NCBI GenBank assembly: GCA_016713025.1
Contig: JADJPZ010000003.1
Location: 558,001 to 622,000, forward strand
Length of the DNA: 64,000 nucleotides
Direction of reading: 5' to 3'
From: Saprospiraceae bacterium
GTDB lineage: Bacteria; Bacteroidota; Bacteroidia; Chitinophagales; Saprospiraceae
The position numbers and the translations under genes were made by a program. The notes below the pieces were generated by a model. It searched no databases. It was not told where the DNA came from and was given only the letters and a program-made list of their open reading frames with translations. Of this stretch, positions 8,948 through 18,535 are shown in pieces (the stretch's first letter is position 1; each line of letters starts with the position of its first letter).

Positions 8948-11407
8948 GTGATTCCAAAATATGTCACTGTCATCTTCCCATTAGCTCTACCAAAGCTGTA
9001 TACTTATGCCGTTCCACCCGAAATGGCAGCAGATATACTCGCTGGTATCAGGGTCGAAGTATCGCTCAAAAATAAGCTGTACAGTGCACTCGTCGCTGAG
9101 ATTCATGAGGAGATGACACTTGCTTATAAACCCAAAGCCATCATCTCTATCATCGATAAAATACCATTAGTCACTGCGGTTCAACTGCAATTTTGGACGT
9201 GGATGGCTGAATATTATTGTTGTACCATAGGAGAAGTCATGAATGTGGCCATGCCGTCAGGGCTAAAATTAGAGAGCGAGACCAAGGTAGTTTTTAATGG
9301 CAATCTCGAAGACATAGATCAGACGCTCTCTGATGACGAATATCTCATAGCCGAGGCTGTATCTATCCAAAATGAGCTCACCATCCTCCAAATCCAGGAA
9401 ATCTTAGACAAAAAAACGGTCTTCCCGATATTAAGAAATCTATTAGACAAAAGGATTATCTCCATCAAGGAAGAACTCATCGAAAAATTCAAACCCAAAA
9501 CCGCCAGCTTCATCACCTTGAATGAAATATATGTATCTGAACCTTCAAAACTGAACGATGCATTTGATCTGGTGGCAAGAAGTGAAAAACAAACCAAAGC
9601 ATTGCTAGCCTTTGTTCAAATATCCAGAAATAAAAATTACATTCAGGCTGTTTCTGATATCTGCCAACTTGCTAATGTCGATACTCCGGTCATCAATGCC
9701 ATGGTCAAAAAGGATATTTTCACTATCTCAAAACAGGTTGTGAGTCGTATAAAAAACAACGGAGCTTATCACCCTGAAACTGATACAAATCACCAACTCA
9801 GCCACCAGCAGGAAGATGGCTTGAAAGATATCGAGCATCATTTTGGACAAAACAAACCCGTGCTCCTTCATGGTATTACCGGAAGTGGTAAAACCAAAGT
9901 CTATACCGAACTCATCAAAAAGGTACTGGCAGAGGAAAAGCAGGTATTGTATCTCTTGCCGGAAATAGCACTGACCAATCATATGGTTGATCGTTTGACA
10001 GAAGTTTTTGGAAGTGACATCCTTGTGTATCATAGCAGGATGAACAATCAGGAACGGGTAGAACTCTGGAATGCCGTGCTATTAGGTGGAAAAATAGTCA
10101 TTGCAGCCAGGTCGGGACTGTTCCTGCCATATATCCATCTGGGCCTGATCATCGTGGATGAAGAACATGATCCTTCGTTCAAACAGTCAGATCCCAATCC
10201 GCGGTACAATGCACGGGACGCTGCTATTTTTATGAGCCGTCTGACTAATTCAAAAATTATCCTCGGCAGTGCCACGCCAAGCATGGAGTCTTTTGCCAAT
10301 ACTGTCAACGATAAGTATGGTTTAGTAACTATGAATGAGCGACATGGAGATTCAGTATTACCGATAGTACAGGTGGTTGACCTGAGAAGCGAATATAAAG
10401 ATAAAAGGTTTAAAGGGCTATTCAGTTCAGAATTAGTGGCTGCGATAGAAGATGCTTTGGAAAAGAAAGAGCAGATCCTGTTGTTTCAAAACCGTCGTGG
10501 TTATGCTCCAACACTGCATTGTCACATTTGCGGCTGGAAGGCGGAATGCACCAACTGTGATGTGCATCTCACAGTGCATAAAGCCTTCAATGAAGTGAGA
10601 TGCCACTACTGTGGCACGAGAGCAAAACTACCCAAACAATGTCCTGCCTGCGGCAATCATGAGTTGCATGAGACAGGATTTGGCACAGAAAAAATAGAGG
10701 ACGATATCAGGGAAACCTTTCCGACGGCTACTGTAGCCAGGCTGGATCTTGATACCGCAAAAACAAAACTGGCATTTGAGACTATCATCCATGATTTTGA
10801 AGAAGGAAAAATAGACATCCTTGTGGGTACTCAGATGATTACCAAAGGGCTGGATTTTGGCAATATCGCTTTGGTTGGTGTTCTCAATGCTGATGCACTA
10901 TTGAGATATCCTGACCTTAGAGCCAATGAAAGAGCTTTCCAGCTACTCACACAGGTATCCGGCCGTGCAGGAAGAAGGGCTAAACAAGGCAAAGTGATCA
11001 TCCAGACATTTGATCCTGCCCATCCGGTGATTGTAGAGACAATGCATCACATGTATGACCGATTTTTTGAAAGAGAGTCATCAGAAAGGAAAATGTTTTT
11101 GTATCCGCCATACTTCCGCATGATACAGATCGAGTTTTTACATAAAAATGCATCTACATGTGCACATGCTGCAGCTGTTTATGCAGAAGCTGTAAAAAAA
11201 CAAATAGGAAGTCGTCTCATTGGACCTGCTACACCGGGTATAGCCCGCATAAGGGGTCAATATATACAGCAAGTCACCGTCAAAATGGAAAAAGATCCAA
11301 TCGCAGTAAAAAAAGTAAAAGCCATCATCATGGCAGAAAGGGATAAACTGCGACATATCAAGGCTTGTAGCACTGTAAGGGTCAATGTTGATGTGGATCC
11401 TTATTAG
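8948..11407 (+). CDS. priA: primosomal protein N' (replication restart helicase PriA)
   Basis: An 819-residue, full-length PriA. The N-terminal DNA 3'-end-binding domain (VIFPLALPKLYTYAVP) is followed by the superfamily 2 helicase: Walker A GITGSGKT at about 309-316 and DEEHD at 404-408. A zinc-binding insert with cysteine pairs (CHICGWKAECTNC, CHYCG, CPACG, about 527-575) and helicase C motifs (GTQMITKGLDF, QVSGRAGR) complete it. It reloads the replisome at stalled forks. The start is GTG at 8948. A 14-15-bp minisatellite begins on the last base of its TAG. Confidence 0.97.
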   Translation: MIPKYVTVIFPLALPKLYTYAVPPEMAADILAGIRVEVSLKNKLYSALVAEIHEEMTLAYKPKAIISIIDKIPLVTAVQLQFWTWMAEYYCCTIGEVMNVAMPSGLKLESETKVVFNGNLEDIDQTLSDDEYLIAEAVSIQNELTILQIQEILDKKTVFPILRNLLDKRIISIKEELIEKFKPKTASFITLNEIYVSEPSKLNDAFDLVARSEKQTKALLAFVQISRNKNYIQAVSDICQLANVDTPVINAMVKKDIFTISKQVVSRIKNNGAYHPETDTNHQLSHQQEDGLKDIEHHFGQNKPVLLHGITGSGKTKVYTELIKKVLAEEKQVLYLLPEIALTNHMVDRLTEVFGSDILVYHSRMNNQERVELWNAVLLGGKIVIAARSGLFLPYIHLGLIIVDEEHDPSFKQSDPNPRYNARDAAIFMSRLTNSKIILGSATPSMESFANTVNDKYGLVTMNERHGDSVLPIVQVVDLRSEYKDKRFKGLFSSELVAAIEDALEKKEQILLFQNRRGYAPTLHCHICGWKAECTNCDVHLTVHKAFNEVRCHYCGTRAKLPKQCPACGNHELHETGFGTEKIEDDIRETFPTATVARLDLDTAKTKLAFETIIHDFEEGKIDILVGTQMITKGLDFGNIALVGVLNADALLRYPDLRANERAFQLLTQVSGRAGRRAKQGKVIIQTFDPAHPVIVETMHHMYDRFFERESSERKMFLYPPYFRMIQIEFLHKNASTCAHAAAVYAEAVKKQIGSRLIGPATPGIARIRGQYIQQVTVKMEKDPIAVKKVKAIIMAERDKLRHIKACSTVRVNVDVDPY

Positions 11408-11620
11408 GAACGTGGAGAAATGGAACGTGGAGAAATGGAACGTGGAGAAATGGAACGTGGAGGATGGAACGTGGAGGATGGAACGTGGAGGATGGAACGT
11501 GGAGGATGGAACGTGGAGGATGGAACGTGGAGGATGGAACGTGGAGGATGGAACGTGGAGGATGGAACGTGGAGGATGGAACGTGGAGGATGGAACGTGG
11601 AGAAATGGAACTTGGAGGAT
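11408..11620. repeat. 14/15-bp minisatellite, 15 units
   Basis: Three 15-bp units ggaacgtggagaaat, ten 14-bp units ggaacgtggaggat, one more 15-mer and one variant unit (ggaacttggaggat) run without a gap from the last base of the priA stop codon to 11620. The near-identity of the ten 14-mers points to recent expansion. Long open frames in it on both strands are artefacts. Confidence 0.97.
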
Positions 11621-11675
11621 GGAAAATTTTGGGAGTGTAAGAAAGATTGTGTAAACTAGTATCAAGGAGTTAGGC

Positions 11676-11708
11676 TTCCATCTGTGGGGGGTACCCCCAC
11701 AGATGGAA
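11676..11708. promoter_or_regulatory. strong hairpin upstream of the IS256-type transposase
   Basis: A perfect 15-bp stem (ttccatctgtggggg, 11676-11690, paired with 11694-11708) closes a 3-base loop gta. It lies between the left IS end and the transposase start at 11772. There is no T-run after it. Its placement fits a barrier to read-through transcription or translation from priA, as known for some other insertion sequences; that role is inferred. Confidence 0.7.
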
Positions 11709-11771
11709 AATTTTAATATGTTTGTGCGACCAAGTACAGACACATTTTTTAACCTAACAAATTTAATAGTT

Positions 11772-12982
11772 ATGCAAAGTAACAAATTTAATCTTAATCT
11801 CTCTGAATTTCTTCAGGATGTCAAGTCTCTTAATGATTTTGACAATGTTATGAATGGTCTTTACAAAGATGGCATTCAAGAACTTTTAAAAGCTGAACTA
11901 AGTCATCATTTAGGCTATTCAAAACACTCGCCCGATGGGATTAATTCAGGTAATTCCCGGAATGGGTCTTATAAGAAAAAGATACGCACTACACAAGGAC
12001 AGGTAGAGTTGGATATTCCACGGGATCGTAACGGTGAATTTGAGCCTATCATGTTCCCAAGGGCCAAACTACCACTGAGAAAGTAGAATCTGTCATTACA
12101 TCTCTTTACAGCAGAGGTATGAGCACCGATGACATAACAGCTCAAATTCAGGAAATTTATGGCTTAGACGTTTCTAAAACCTTTGTTTCAGATATTACAA
12201 ACAAAATGATTCCGGCTATCCAGGAATGGCAAAACAGACCTTTGGATAATACTTATTACATCGTTTGGATGGATTGTATTTGTTTTAAAATCCGGCAGGA
12301 TAATAAAATCATCAACAAGAGTATTTATATCGTTATAGGACTGAAAACCAATGGGATCAAAGAAGTTTTGGGCATCTGGATGAGCGCCAACGAGTCTGCC
12401 GCGTTTTGGCTTTCTGTCTTAAATGAGCTCAAAGACAGGGGCGTTAAAAAGATGCTCATTGCATGCACTGACAATCTTACAGGATTCACTCAGGCCATTC
12501 AAACTGCTTTCCCCGATACCGTATCCCAGCTTTGTATCGTTCATCAAATCAGAAACTCTATGAAGTTTGTCCCATGGAAAGATAGAAGGGCCTTCCTGGC
12601 TGATTTAAAAACTGTTTATGCCGCTTTAAATATGGAAACTGCTCTCATTGCTTTTGAAGCTTTTAAAGCAAAATGGGGGTCTAAATATGCCTATGCCATT
12701 AAAAGTTGGGAAGCAAACTGGTCAAATCTATCTCCCATGTTTCAGTATCCTACTAACATTCGTAAAATTATGTATACCACTAATACCATTGAAGGCCTCA
12801 ACAGAGCCATCAGAAAATTTACCAAAACCAAAACACTTTTTCCAAATGATCAGGCAGCCTTGAAATCTGTATATCTTGCTATTCAGCAAATTCAAGTTAA
12901 ATGGACAATGCCAATTCATAACTGGCATATTACTCATAATGAAATTTTAATTATCTTTGAGGATAATTTGATTCAGCCATAA
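11772..12982 (+). pseudogene. IS256-family (mutator-type) transposase, one frameshift
   Basis: The first frame (MQSNKFNLNLSEFLQ onward, start 11772) runs to a TAG at 12084-12086. The second frame starts in phase as PKGQTTTEKVESVITSLYS around 12058 and runs to 12982. Together they form a normal IS256 transposase with the DDE parts WMDCI, ACTDNLTGF and TTNTIEGLNRAIRK. The phase changes at the ccc-aa-ggg near 12056-12063, which is best explained by one lost base; it is not a classic slippery site. The copy is probably inactive unless a base was missed in sequencing. Confidence 0.8.
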
Positions 12983-13112
12983 TTCTTTGAAGTTTTGTTT
13001 ACACAAAATATTTTACAGCCTCTGAAGCTTAAAAAATACTTTTATCTATAAAATTTTTCAAACTAAAAGAACATTAATCAATCACTCAAGATAATATGTT
13101 ATTTTTGCCATT

Positions 13113-14294
13113 ATGAATACATTTTTCGTATGTTTTGCATCAGGCGCTAGTTTTTTATTGAGTTTTTTGCTTTACTTCCACCCTTTGCATCAGAATATAA
13201 AAGCCAATAAATGTCTTAGTTTTTTTGTTTTCACCATGGGTTGTGGATTTATAAGTATTTATTTGACAATTACACAAACAACCACGGAGAATAGCTTCCT
13301 TTTTAAATCTTTAAACTGTTTGCAATTTCTTTTGGCACCTAGCTTTTACATAAGTATTACCTATTTCGTTAATCCCAAAAAAGTATTTGGCAAAATGGAA
13401 TGGCTGCATTTCTTACCCTTTTTGACATACTTCGGGGCGGAAATGATGTGGAATTACGACAAGGAAAGCATTTCAACATTCCCTATTTTTGCAATCAACG
13501 AAAATCTTTCTTTCTTGGTGCGGAATATCTTGCCCTTTATTGCAATCATATATTTGGCAAAATCCTATAATTTACTAGCAAAACATAAAAGTAATCTGAA
13601 ACGAATAGCTTCGTCTATTAATGAAATTAGCCTTGAATGGTTGTTACAGTTTTTATTTATCCTATCGATAACCATCGTTACATGGATAAATGATGCACTA
13701 TTTGGACTACCTTTTTTGACCGAAGCAACTAATTTTGTCTATGTTGTTTCTTTGTTTTTTTTAGCCTATTTTTCTATAAAGCAAAAAGCCATATTTGCAT
13801 TTGAGGAAAAACATATCAAAGAAATTTCAGAAATAATAGAAGATAAAAGTGACTCCGACAGAAGACTCAAGGAAGGTAAAAATGTTGAAATACCAAGTGA
13901 TGGCTCAGGTATTAAAGAGAAAACGAAGCGACTGAATGTAGAACAAATGGAAAATTTGGGGACTCAATTGATTTCCCTTATGGAAAAGGATAAACTTTTT
14001 CTTGATAATGAATTAAATCTACCAACTGTTGCTGAAAAATTAGGTATCAGTATTCATGAAGCTTCATTTTTGATCAATGAAAATACCAATGATAACTTTT
14101 ACAACTTTATAAATAAGTACAGAGTCGAAGAAGCCAAAAGGTTATTGGCATCACCGAAAAGCATGGCACAATTAAATATTTTAGGTATTGCCTATAATTC
14201 GGGTTTCAACTCCAAAACCACATTTAATACCACTTTCAAGAGAATTGTGGGCATTTCCCCATCCCAATATAGTAAAGAACAGAAAAGTAGTTAA
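13113..14294 (+). CDS. membrane-anchored AraC-family transcriptional regulator
   Basis: A 393-residue protein. About seven hydrophobic segments fill residues 1-225, then a charged linker, then an AraC-type double helix-turn-helix (about 285-390) ending with FNSKTTFNTTFKRIVGISPSQY. This layout is common in Bacteroidota, where the membrane part is thought to sense a signal and the cytoplasmic HTH acts on nearby genes. A TATTTTTG -7 box at 13100-13107 ends five bases before the ATG. Downstream are secreted hydrolase genes, which are likely targets by position only. Confidence 0.85.
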   Translation: MNTFFVCFASGASFLLSFLLYFHPLHQNIKANKCLSFFVFTMGCGFISIYLTITQTTTENSFLFKSLNCLQFLLAPSFYISITYFVNPKKVFGKMEWLHFLPFLTYFGAEMMWNYDKESISTFPIFAINENLSFLVRNILPFIAIIYLAKSYNLLAKHKSNLKRIASSINEISLEWLLQFLFILSITIVTWINDALFGLPFLTEATNFVYVVSLFFLAYFSIKQKAIFAFEEKHIKEISEIIEDKSDSDRRLKEGKNVEIPSDGSGIKEKTKRLNVEQMENLGTQLISLMEKDKLFLDNELNLPTVAEKLGISIHEASFLINENTNDNFYNFINKYRVEEAKRLLASPKSMAQLNILGIAYNSGFNSKTTFNTTFKRIVGISPSQYSKEQKSS

Positions 14295-14381
14295 AACTTT
14301 GTTCGACTGGATAAAATCGAACACTTGATAGACCATGGAAGCCTAATTTTGAGCATTATTTATTCACAAAAACTTTTTAAA

Positions 14382-15794
14382 ATGCTTAAATTATCAAATC
14401 CCTTGAAGTGTAGTCTTATTTTCTTTTTCTTGATTACCTTTTCTATTTCAAATGCCTGTTCAGTATTTATGGCCAATGATGGAAAAAATGTATGGGTAGG
14501 AAACAACGAAGACGAAGCCCAAAATACAAAGTACAGAATGTGGTTCTATCCTGCCAAAAAGGGTAAATATGGTTATGTCATCTGGACTGATTTAAACTTA
14601 AAATTTCTTTCTTACCTTAATCCACAAGGTGGTTTAAATGAACATGGTCTTTTTATGGATTTTACCGCCATTGCTGAAATTCCAATGGTGAAAGATGTAC
14701 AAAAGAAAGACAGAAAAAAACAAGTGGTTACAGATCTTTTAAAAAAATGTAAAACAGTTGACGAAGCTTTGACCTATTTAAACCAATTTAACTTAATAAA
14801 ATTAAATGCTGCACAATTGTTTATCGGTGATGCAACGGGCAATTATGCAACTATTACAGGTGGTTACGTCGTCAAAAAGACAGAAAATAGTTTTGCTGTG
14901 ACGAATTATTGTATTAATGAAGGAAAAAAGAAAGCCTGCCATAGGAGAGATGTTGCTACAAATTACTTAACCCGTGAAACCACCTTTGAATTGAAAGATA
15001 TAGCCAAAATATTAGAAAAGGCAGCACAAAAGTTTCCCCAACAATATACCACCAATGTTTCTACAGCAGTAAACTTGAAAACAGGTATAATACACCTTTA
15101 TTATAAACACGATTTTGCAACTGTGGTTACCTTGTCGTTGAAGGAAGAATTAAAAAAAGGAAAACATCAAAGAGATATAGAATCCTATTTTCCCAAAAAC
15201 ATAGCACCTATTCTTGAAAAAACTTATAAAAGCAAAGGAATAGCAGGAACTATTGCCCAATATAATACTTTACGCAAAACAAGTTTTACTCAATATAATT
15301 TTAAAAACAGTGATGTTTTAAACCTTGCTATAAGCTGGATTAATAAGGGGAATGATAAAGATGCTTTACAGCTTTTATATTGTTTAGACGAGGTTGACCC
15401 TATCAATTCTGCTATTCAAACTTGGATAGGCGTTACAAACAGAAAATTGAATAACATTGAGGAAAGCAACAAGTATTTTTCAAAAGTACTGAGCCGAAAC
15501 CCTGATGATTACTTAGCAACGCTTTGGGGCAAACAAGAAGCCGGAAAAATAACGTTTAAGTTGACAGATTTTGAAGCTGCGGAACGCGTATGGCTTGTGG
15601 GAGAATTTACCAATGGACTAAAAAACCCAATAAAAATGCGTAAAGAACATGGCTATTGGACTTGTGATGCAACCTTACCTAAAGGCGAAATGTCTTATAG
15701 GTTTGTCGTTAACAACTCTTATTATGTAGATGGCATAAATATATTGCATGCAGGAATCGAGGAACATACATTATCCAAAATATATGTATGGTAA
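14382..15794 (+). CDS. secreted Ntn-hydrolase (penicillin acylase / C45-like) with TPR and glycogen-binding-like C-terminus
   Basis: A 470-residue protein. The signal peptide MLKLSNPLKCSLIFFFLITF is followed by SISNACSVFMANDGKNVWVGNNEDE: a cysteine at residue 26 that becomes N-terminal after cleavage is the catalytic nucleophile in choloylglycine hydrolase/penicillin V acylase-type enzymes. The Ntn domain covers about 26-255, TPR-like helices about 300-385, and the end (VWLVGEFTNGLKNPIKM...GYWTCDATLPKGEMSYRFVVN) looks like an AMPK/CBM48 beta-sandwich. The substrate is probably an amide such as an acyl-homoserine lactone, bile salt or beta-lactam, but this is unproven. The start at 14382 was chosen over a TTG at 14325 because the signal peptide begins there. 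Confidence 0.75.
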   Translation: MLKLSNPLKCSLIFFFLITFSISNACSVFMANDGKNVWVGNNEDEAQNTKYRMWFYPAKKGKYGYVIWTDLNLKFLSYLNPQGGLNEHGLFMDFTAIAEIPMVKDVQKKDRKKQVVTDLLKKCKTVDEALTYLNQFNLIKLNAAQLFIGDATGNYATITGGYVVKKTENSFAVTNYCINEGKKKACHRRDVATNYLTRETTFELKDIAKILEKAAQKFPQQYTTNVSTAVNLKTGIIHLYYKHDFATVVTLSLKEELKKGKHQRDIESYFPKNIAPILEKTYKSKGIAGTIAQYNTLRKTSFTQYNFKNSDVLNLAISWINKGNDKDALQLLYCLDEVDPINSAIQTWIGVTNRKLNNIEESNKYFSKVLSRNPDDYLATLWGKQEAGKITFKLTDFEAAERVWLVGEFTNGLKNPIKMRKEHGYWTCDATLPKGEMSYRFVVNNSYYVDGINILHAGIEEHTLSKIYVW

Positions 15795-15893
15795 GAGCGA
15801 TTTTACTTACATTAAATGACAAACTACTGAAACTTAAGATTATTATAAAGTAGGTTAGCTAAATTTTCAATTAATACAATATAAAATCAAAAT

Positions 15894-18491
15894 ATGAAAT
15901 CATCACTTGGAATCATTTTTATTCTTTTAACCTTTATAAGTACAATTTCTGCTCAAGAAAATGTAAAATTCATAAAAGCAACATCTCAAAAAGTTGCCAT
16001 CAAAGACGGGAATCAGCCCATTTCAAAATGGTGGGATTATTTACGAAAAGATGTAAGACCAGTAGTATACCATATTTCAAAAATAAATCAGAATAGAAGA
16101 GTTATTTTTTATACTGATATTGATAGTATTGTTTTTGATGTAACGCCAAATAGTACATATAATTTTAGGGTATTGCTAAATGCAAAAGACACTTGTTATG
16201 CAAAAATTTCCACTGTTATTCCATCATATTACAAGGAGTATGAAAATTGTAAAATAACAAGAGACACCATTCCCTTTTTGCTTGGTACTGACAACTATAT
16301 CCACATAAAAGGCAAAGTAAATAACTCAGAAACATTAGATTTTATTTTTGACACCGGTGCAGGAGTTTGCCTTTTGAATGAAAGAGGGCAAAAAATTGTA
16401 CAATTGAATTTAGATGGTCAAACGGATAATGAAGGGTCATCCGGATTTACAGTTGAACAAACAAGTAGTTCAAATCATTTGCAGCTTTCGTTATTGAATT
16501 GGAATAATCTTCCACTTCTTTATATTGATTATCAAAACTCAATAAATACAGATGGTGTAATAGGTTTTAACATTTTTGAAGATAAAGTAGTAGAAATTGA
16601 CTATGAAAAAAACATTTTAATAGTTCATAGTCAAATGCCAACAAACATAACAGGATATTCAAAGCATCAATTAAAACACGATAATAATGGTACTTTTATT
16701 GAAGCAACATTAAACAATGGTACAAAAGATTTTACAGGTTGGTACTTATTTGACACTGGTGGCAATATGAATGTTATGGTTGGAGGCGATTATGCAACCA
16801 AAAATAATTTGTACGGGTCAATGAAGAATTTAGGTAAATCAAAAGCAACAGGAAATGGAAAGGGTTTTTTTGAAAATGAAATTGTTGAACTACCTATATT
16901 AAAAATTTGCGGGTTTTCCATTTCACAAGTTCCTATACAGCTCACAAGATCGGACAAAAACTTTTACGACCAAGCAGGAATTATTGGCAACAACATTCTT
17001 AAAAGATTAAACACATTAATTGATTATCCAAATGCAACTATTTATTTAAAACCAAATGGTTTAATAAATGAAAAGTTTAAAAAAAAAGATGAAACAACAA
17101 TGAATATAATTATTGGATTTTTAATTGCAATACCCCTTTTAGTTTTTGTTGTATTTCTATTTAAGAATTCGAAACGTAATATACTCCCAAAAAACAACTC
17201 TAATATGCACATAAAATTATTTTTAGGTCTGTTCATTACCCTTGTTGGTGAAGTTGCATTTGCACAACAAACAGTCCCAATTTTAAAAACCAATACTACT
17301 ACTTTGGATTTTAAGGAAAGAGGTATTTTAAAAAAAGGTGAATGGCAATTAGCAGCTCATATTGAGTTAGATATTTATGAAGTAAGCAATAAAAATATAG
17401 AACAGGTAATCACCATTTATTCCGACATTGACTCTTTGTCAATAACTTTAATGCCAAATTCAGTTTTCGACTTTATTATCTTATGGAAAAACCAGACACC
17501 ATTTAAAACCAGAATATCTTCACGCTACAACACTTACCGAAAAAACTGTAATAAATGTGTAATTACCAGTGATACGATTCCTTTTAAATACGGGAAAGGA
17601 AACAGGATATTAATAAAGGGCAAAATTAATGATGGTGAAGATCTTGACTTTTTATTTGATACGGGTGCAGAGTTCATTGGCTTATACCAGTCAGGGGTTA
17701 AAAAAAATCCGAACTTATTATTTAATGCAACTGGAGTTGCTATAGGAGGTGGTGGTCAATTTGAAATAAAAATAAGTGATGATAATAAATTGAGTATTTC
17801 TAATCTAATATGGGATAATAAAGCATTTTATTATAGCGGTGAAAAATTAGGGAATTATGATGGTGTTATGGGGTATAAAATATTTGAAGATAAAGTTGTA
17901 GAGATAAATTTTGATCAGGATATTATAATTGCACACAGTTCACTTCCAACAATGGAACAAGGCTATACTAAATGCAGATTTGAAAAAAGGGGAGAATTAT
18001 TTTTTATAGAACTTAAACTCAAAATCGGTAATAAAACAGTTGCAGAATGGTTTGACTTTGACACAGGAAACACAGGAAATATTAATATTCATGACGAATT
18101 TGCTACCAAAGAAAATCTATTTGGTTTGTTAAAAAAAATAGGAGAAAGTACCGTTAAAAGTGCAGACGGTGCAAAGAGAAAAACAGACGAAGTAATACTT
18201 TCAAAAGTACATTTTGGAGATTATGAATTTACAGACATACCGATTTTTATTGAACATCCATCAAAAGTTGAAAACTTGCCTTTTCCTATTGTTGGAATTG
18301 AACTAATAAGCCGATTTAATGTAATCATGGATTATAAGAACAATTATATTTATTTAAAACCGAATAAGTATTTTTATACTTCTTTTAAAAAAAAAGATGA
18401 CTCCAAAATGTATATAATTGTTGGTATTTCAATAACAGTAATACTTTTAGGTGGACTTTTCTTTCTGTATAAAAGAAGAATAAAATCATAA
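15894..18491 (+). CDS. double retropepsin-like aspartic protease protein (in-frame fusion of two paralogues)
   Basis: An 865-residue protein made of two complete copies. Copy 1: signal peptide MKSSLGIIFILLTFISTISAQ, DTGA at 153, DTGG at 287, then a membrane segment (about 403-425). Copy 2 starts at Met438 (17205) with its own signal-like segment MHIKLFLGLFITLVGEVAFAQ, DTGA at 589, DTGN at 723 and a final membrane segment (about 840-860). Both copies share FEDKVVEI and HS-x-x-PT blocks. The DTG motifs in flanking hydrophobic strands mark retropepsin-like proteases with four potential half-sites. The fused topology would be periplasm, short cytoplasmic loop, periplasm. No stop separates the copies. 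Confidence 0.8.
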   Translation: MKSSLGIIFILLTFISTISAQENVKFIKATSQKVAIKDGNQPISKWWDYLRKDVRPVVYHISKINQNRRVIFYTDIDSIVFDVTPNSTYNFRVLLNAKDTCYAKISTVIPSYYKEYENCKITRDTIPFLLGTDNYIHIKGKVNNSETLDFIFDTGAGVCLLNERGQKIVQLNLDGQTDNEGSSGFTVEQTSSSNHLQLSLLNWNNLPLLYIDYQNSINTDGVIGFNIFEDKVVEIDYEKNILIVHSQMPTNITGYSKHQLKHDNNGTFIEATLNNGTKDFTGWYLFDTGGNMNVMVGGDYATKNNLYGSMKNLGKSKATGNGKGFFENEIVELPILKICGFSISQVPIQLTRSDKNFYDQAGIIGNNILKRLNTLIDYPNATIYLKPNGLINEKFKKKDETTMNIIIGFLIAIPLLVFVVFLFKNSKRNILPKNNSNMHIKLFLGLFITLVGEVAFAQQTVPILKTNTTTLDFKERGILKKGEWQLAAHIELDIYEVSNKNIEQVITIYSDIDSLSITLMPNSVFDFIILWKNQTPFKTRISSRYNTYRKNCNKCVITSDTIPFKYGKGNRILIKGKINDGEDLDFLFDTGAEFIGLYQSGVKKNPNLLFNATGVAIGGGGQFEIKISDDNKLSISNLIWDNKAFYYSGEKLGNYDGVMGYKIFEDKVVEINFDQDIIIAHSSLPTMEQGYTKCRFEKRGELFFIELKLKIGNKTVAEWFDFDTGNTGNINIHDEFATKENLFGLLKKIGESTVKSADGAKRKTDEVILSKVHFGDYEFTDIPIFIEHPSKVENLPFPIVGIELISRFNVIMDYKNNYIYLKPNKYFYTSFKKKDDSKMYIIVGISITVILLGGLFFLYKRRIKS

Positions 18492-18535
18492 TACAATCTT
18501 GTTTTCCGAACATTAAAATTAATTCAGAAAAAAAT

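Larger units (their letters stand above)
11632..13020 (+). mobile_element. IS256-family insertion sequence (boundaries approximate)
   Basis: The terminal inverted repeats are tgtaagaaagattgtgtaaa (11636-11655, plus c) and the inverted copy at 12997-13017; 17 of 21 positions match, with the TGTAAAA...TTGTGTAAAC pattern usual for IS256-type ends. It contains the transposase gene and a strong hairpin. I could not find a convincing 8-bp target duplication, so the outer few bases of each end are uncertain. Confidence 0.75.

Noticed and set aside
11138..11785. Long ORFs on both strands over the 14-bp repeat
   Set aside because: Products are pure repeats (e.g. WNVEDGTWRMERGG) running into the priA end and IS; no independent protein character.
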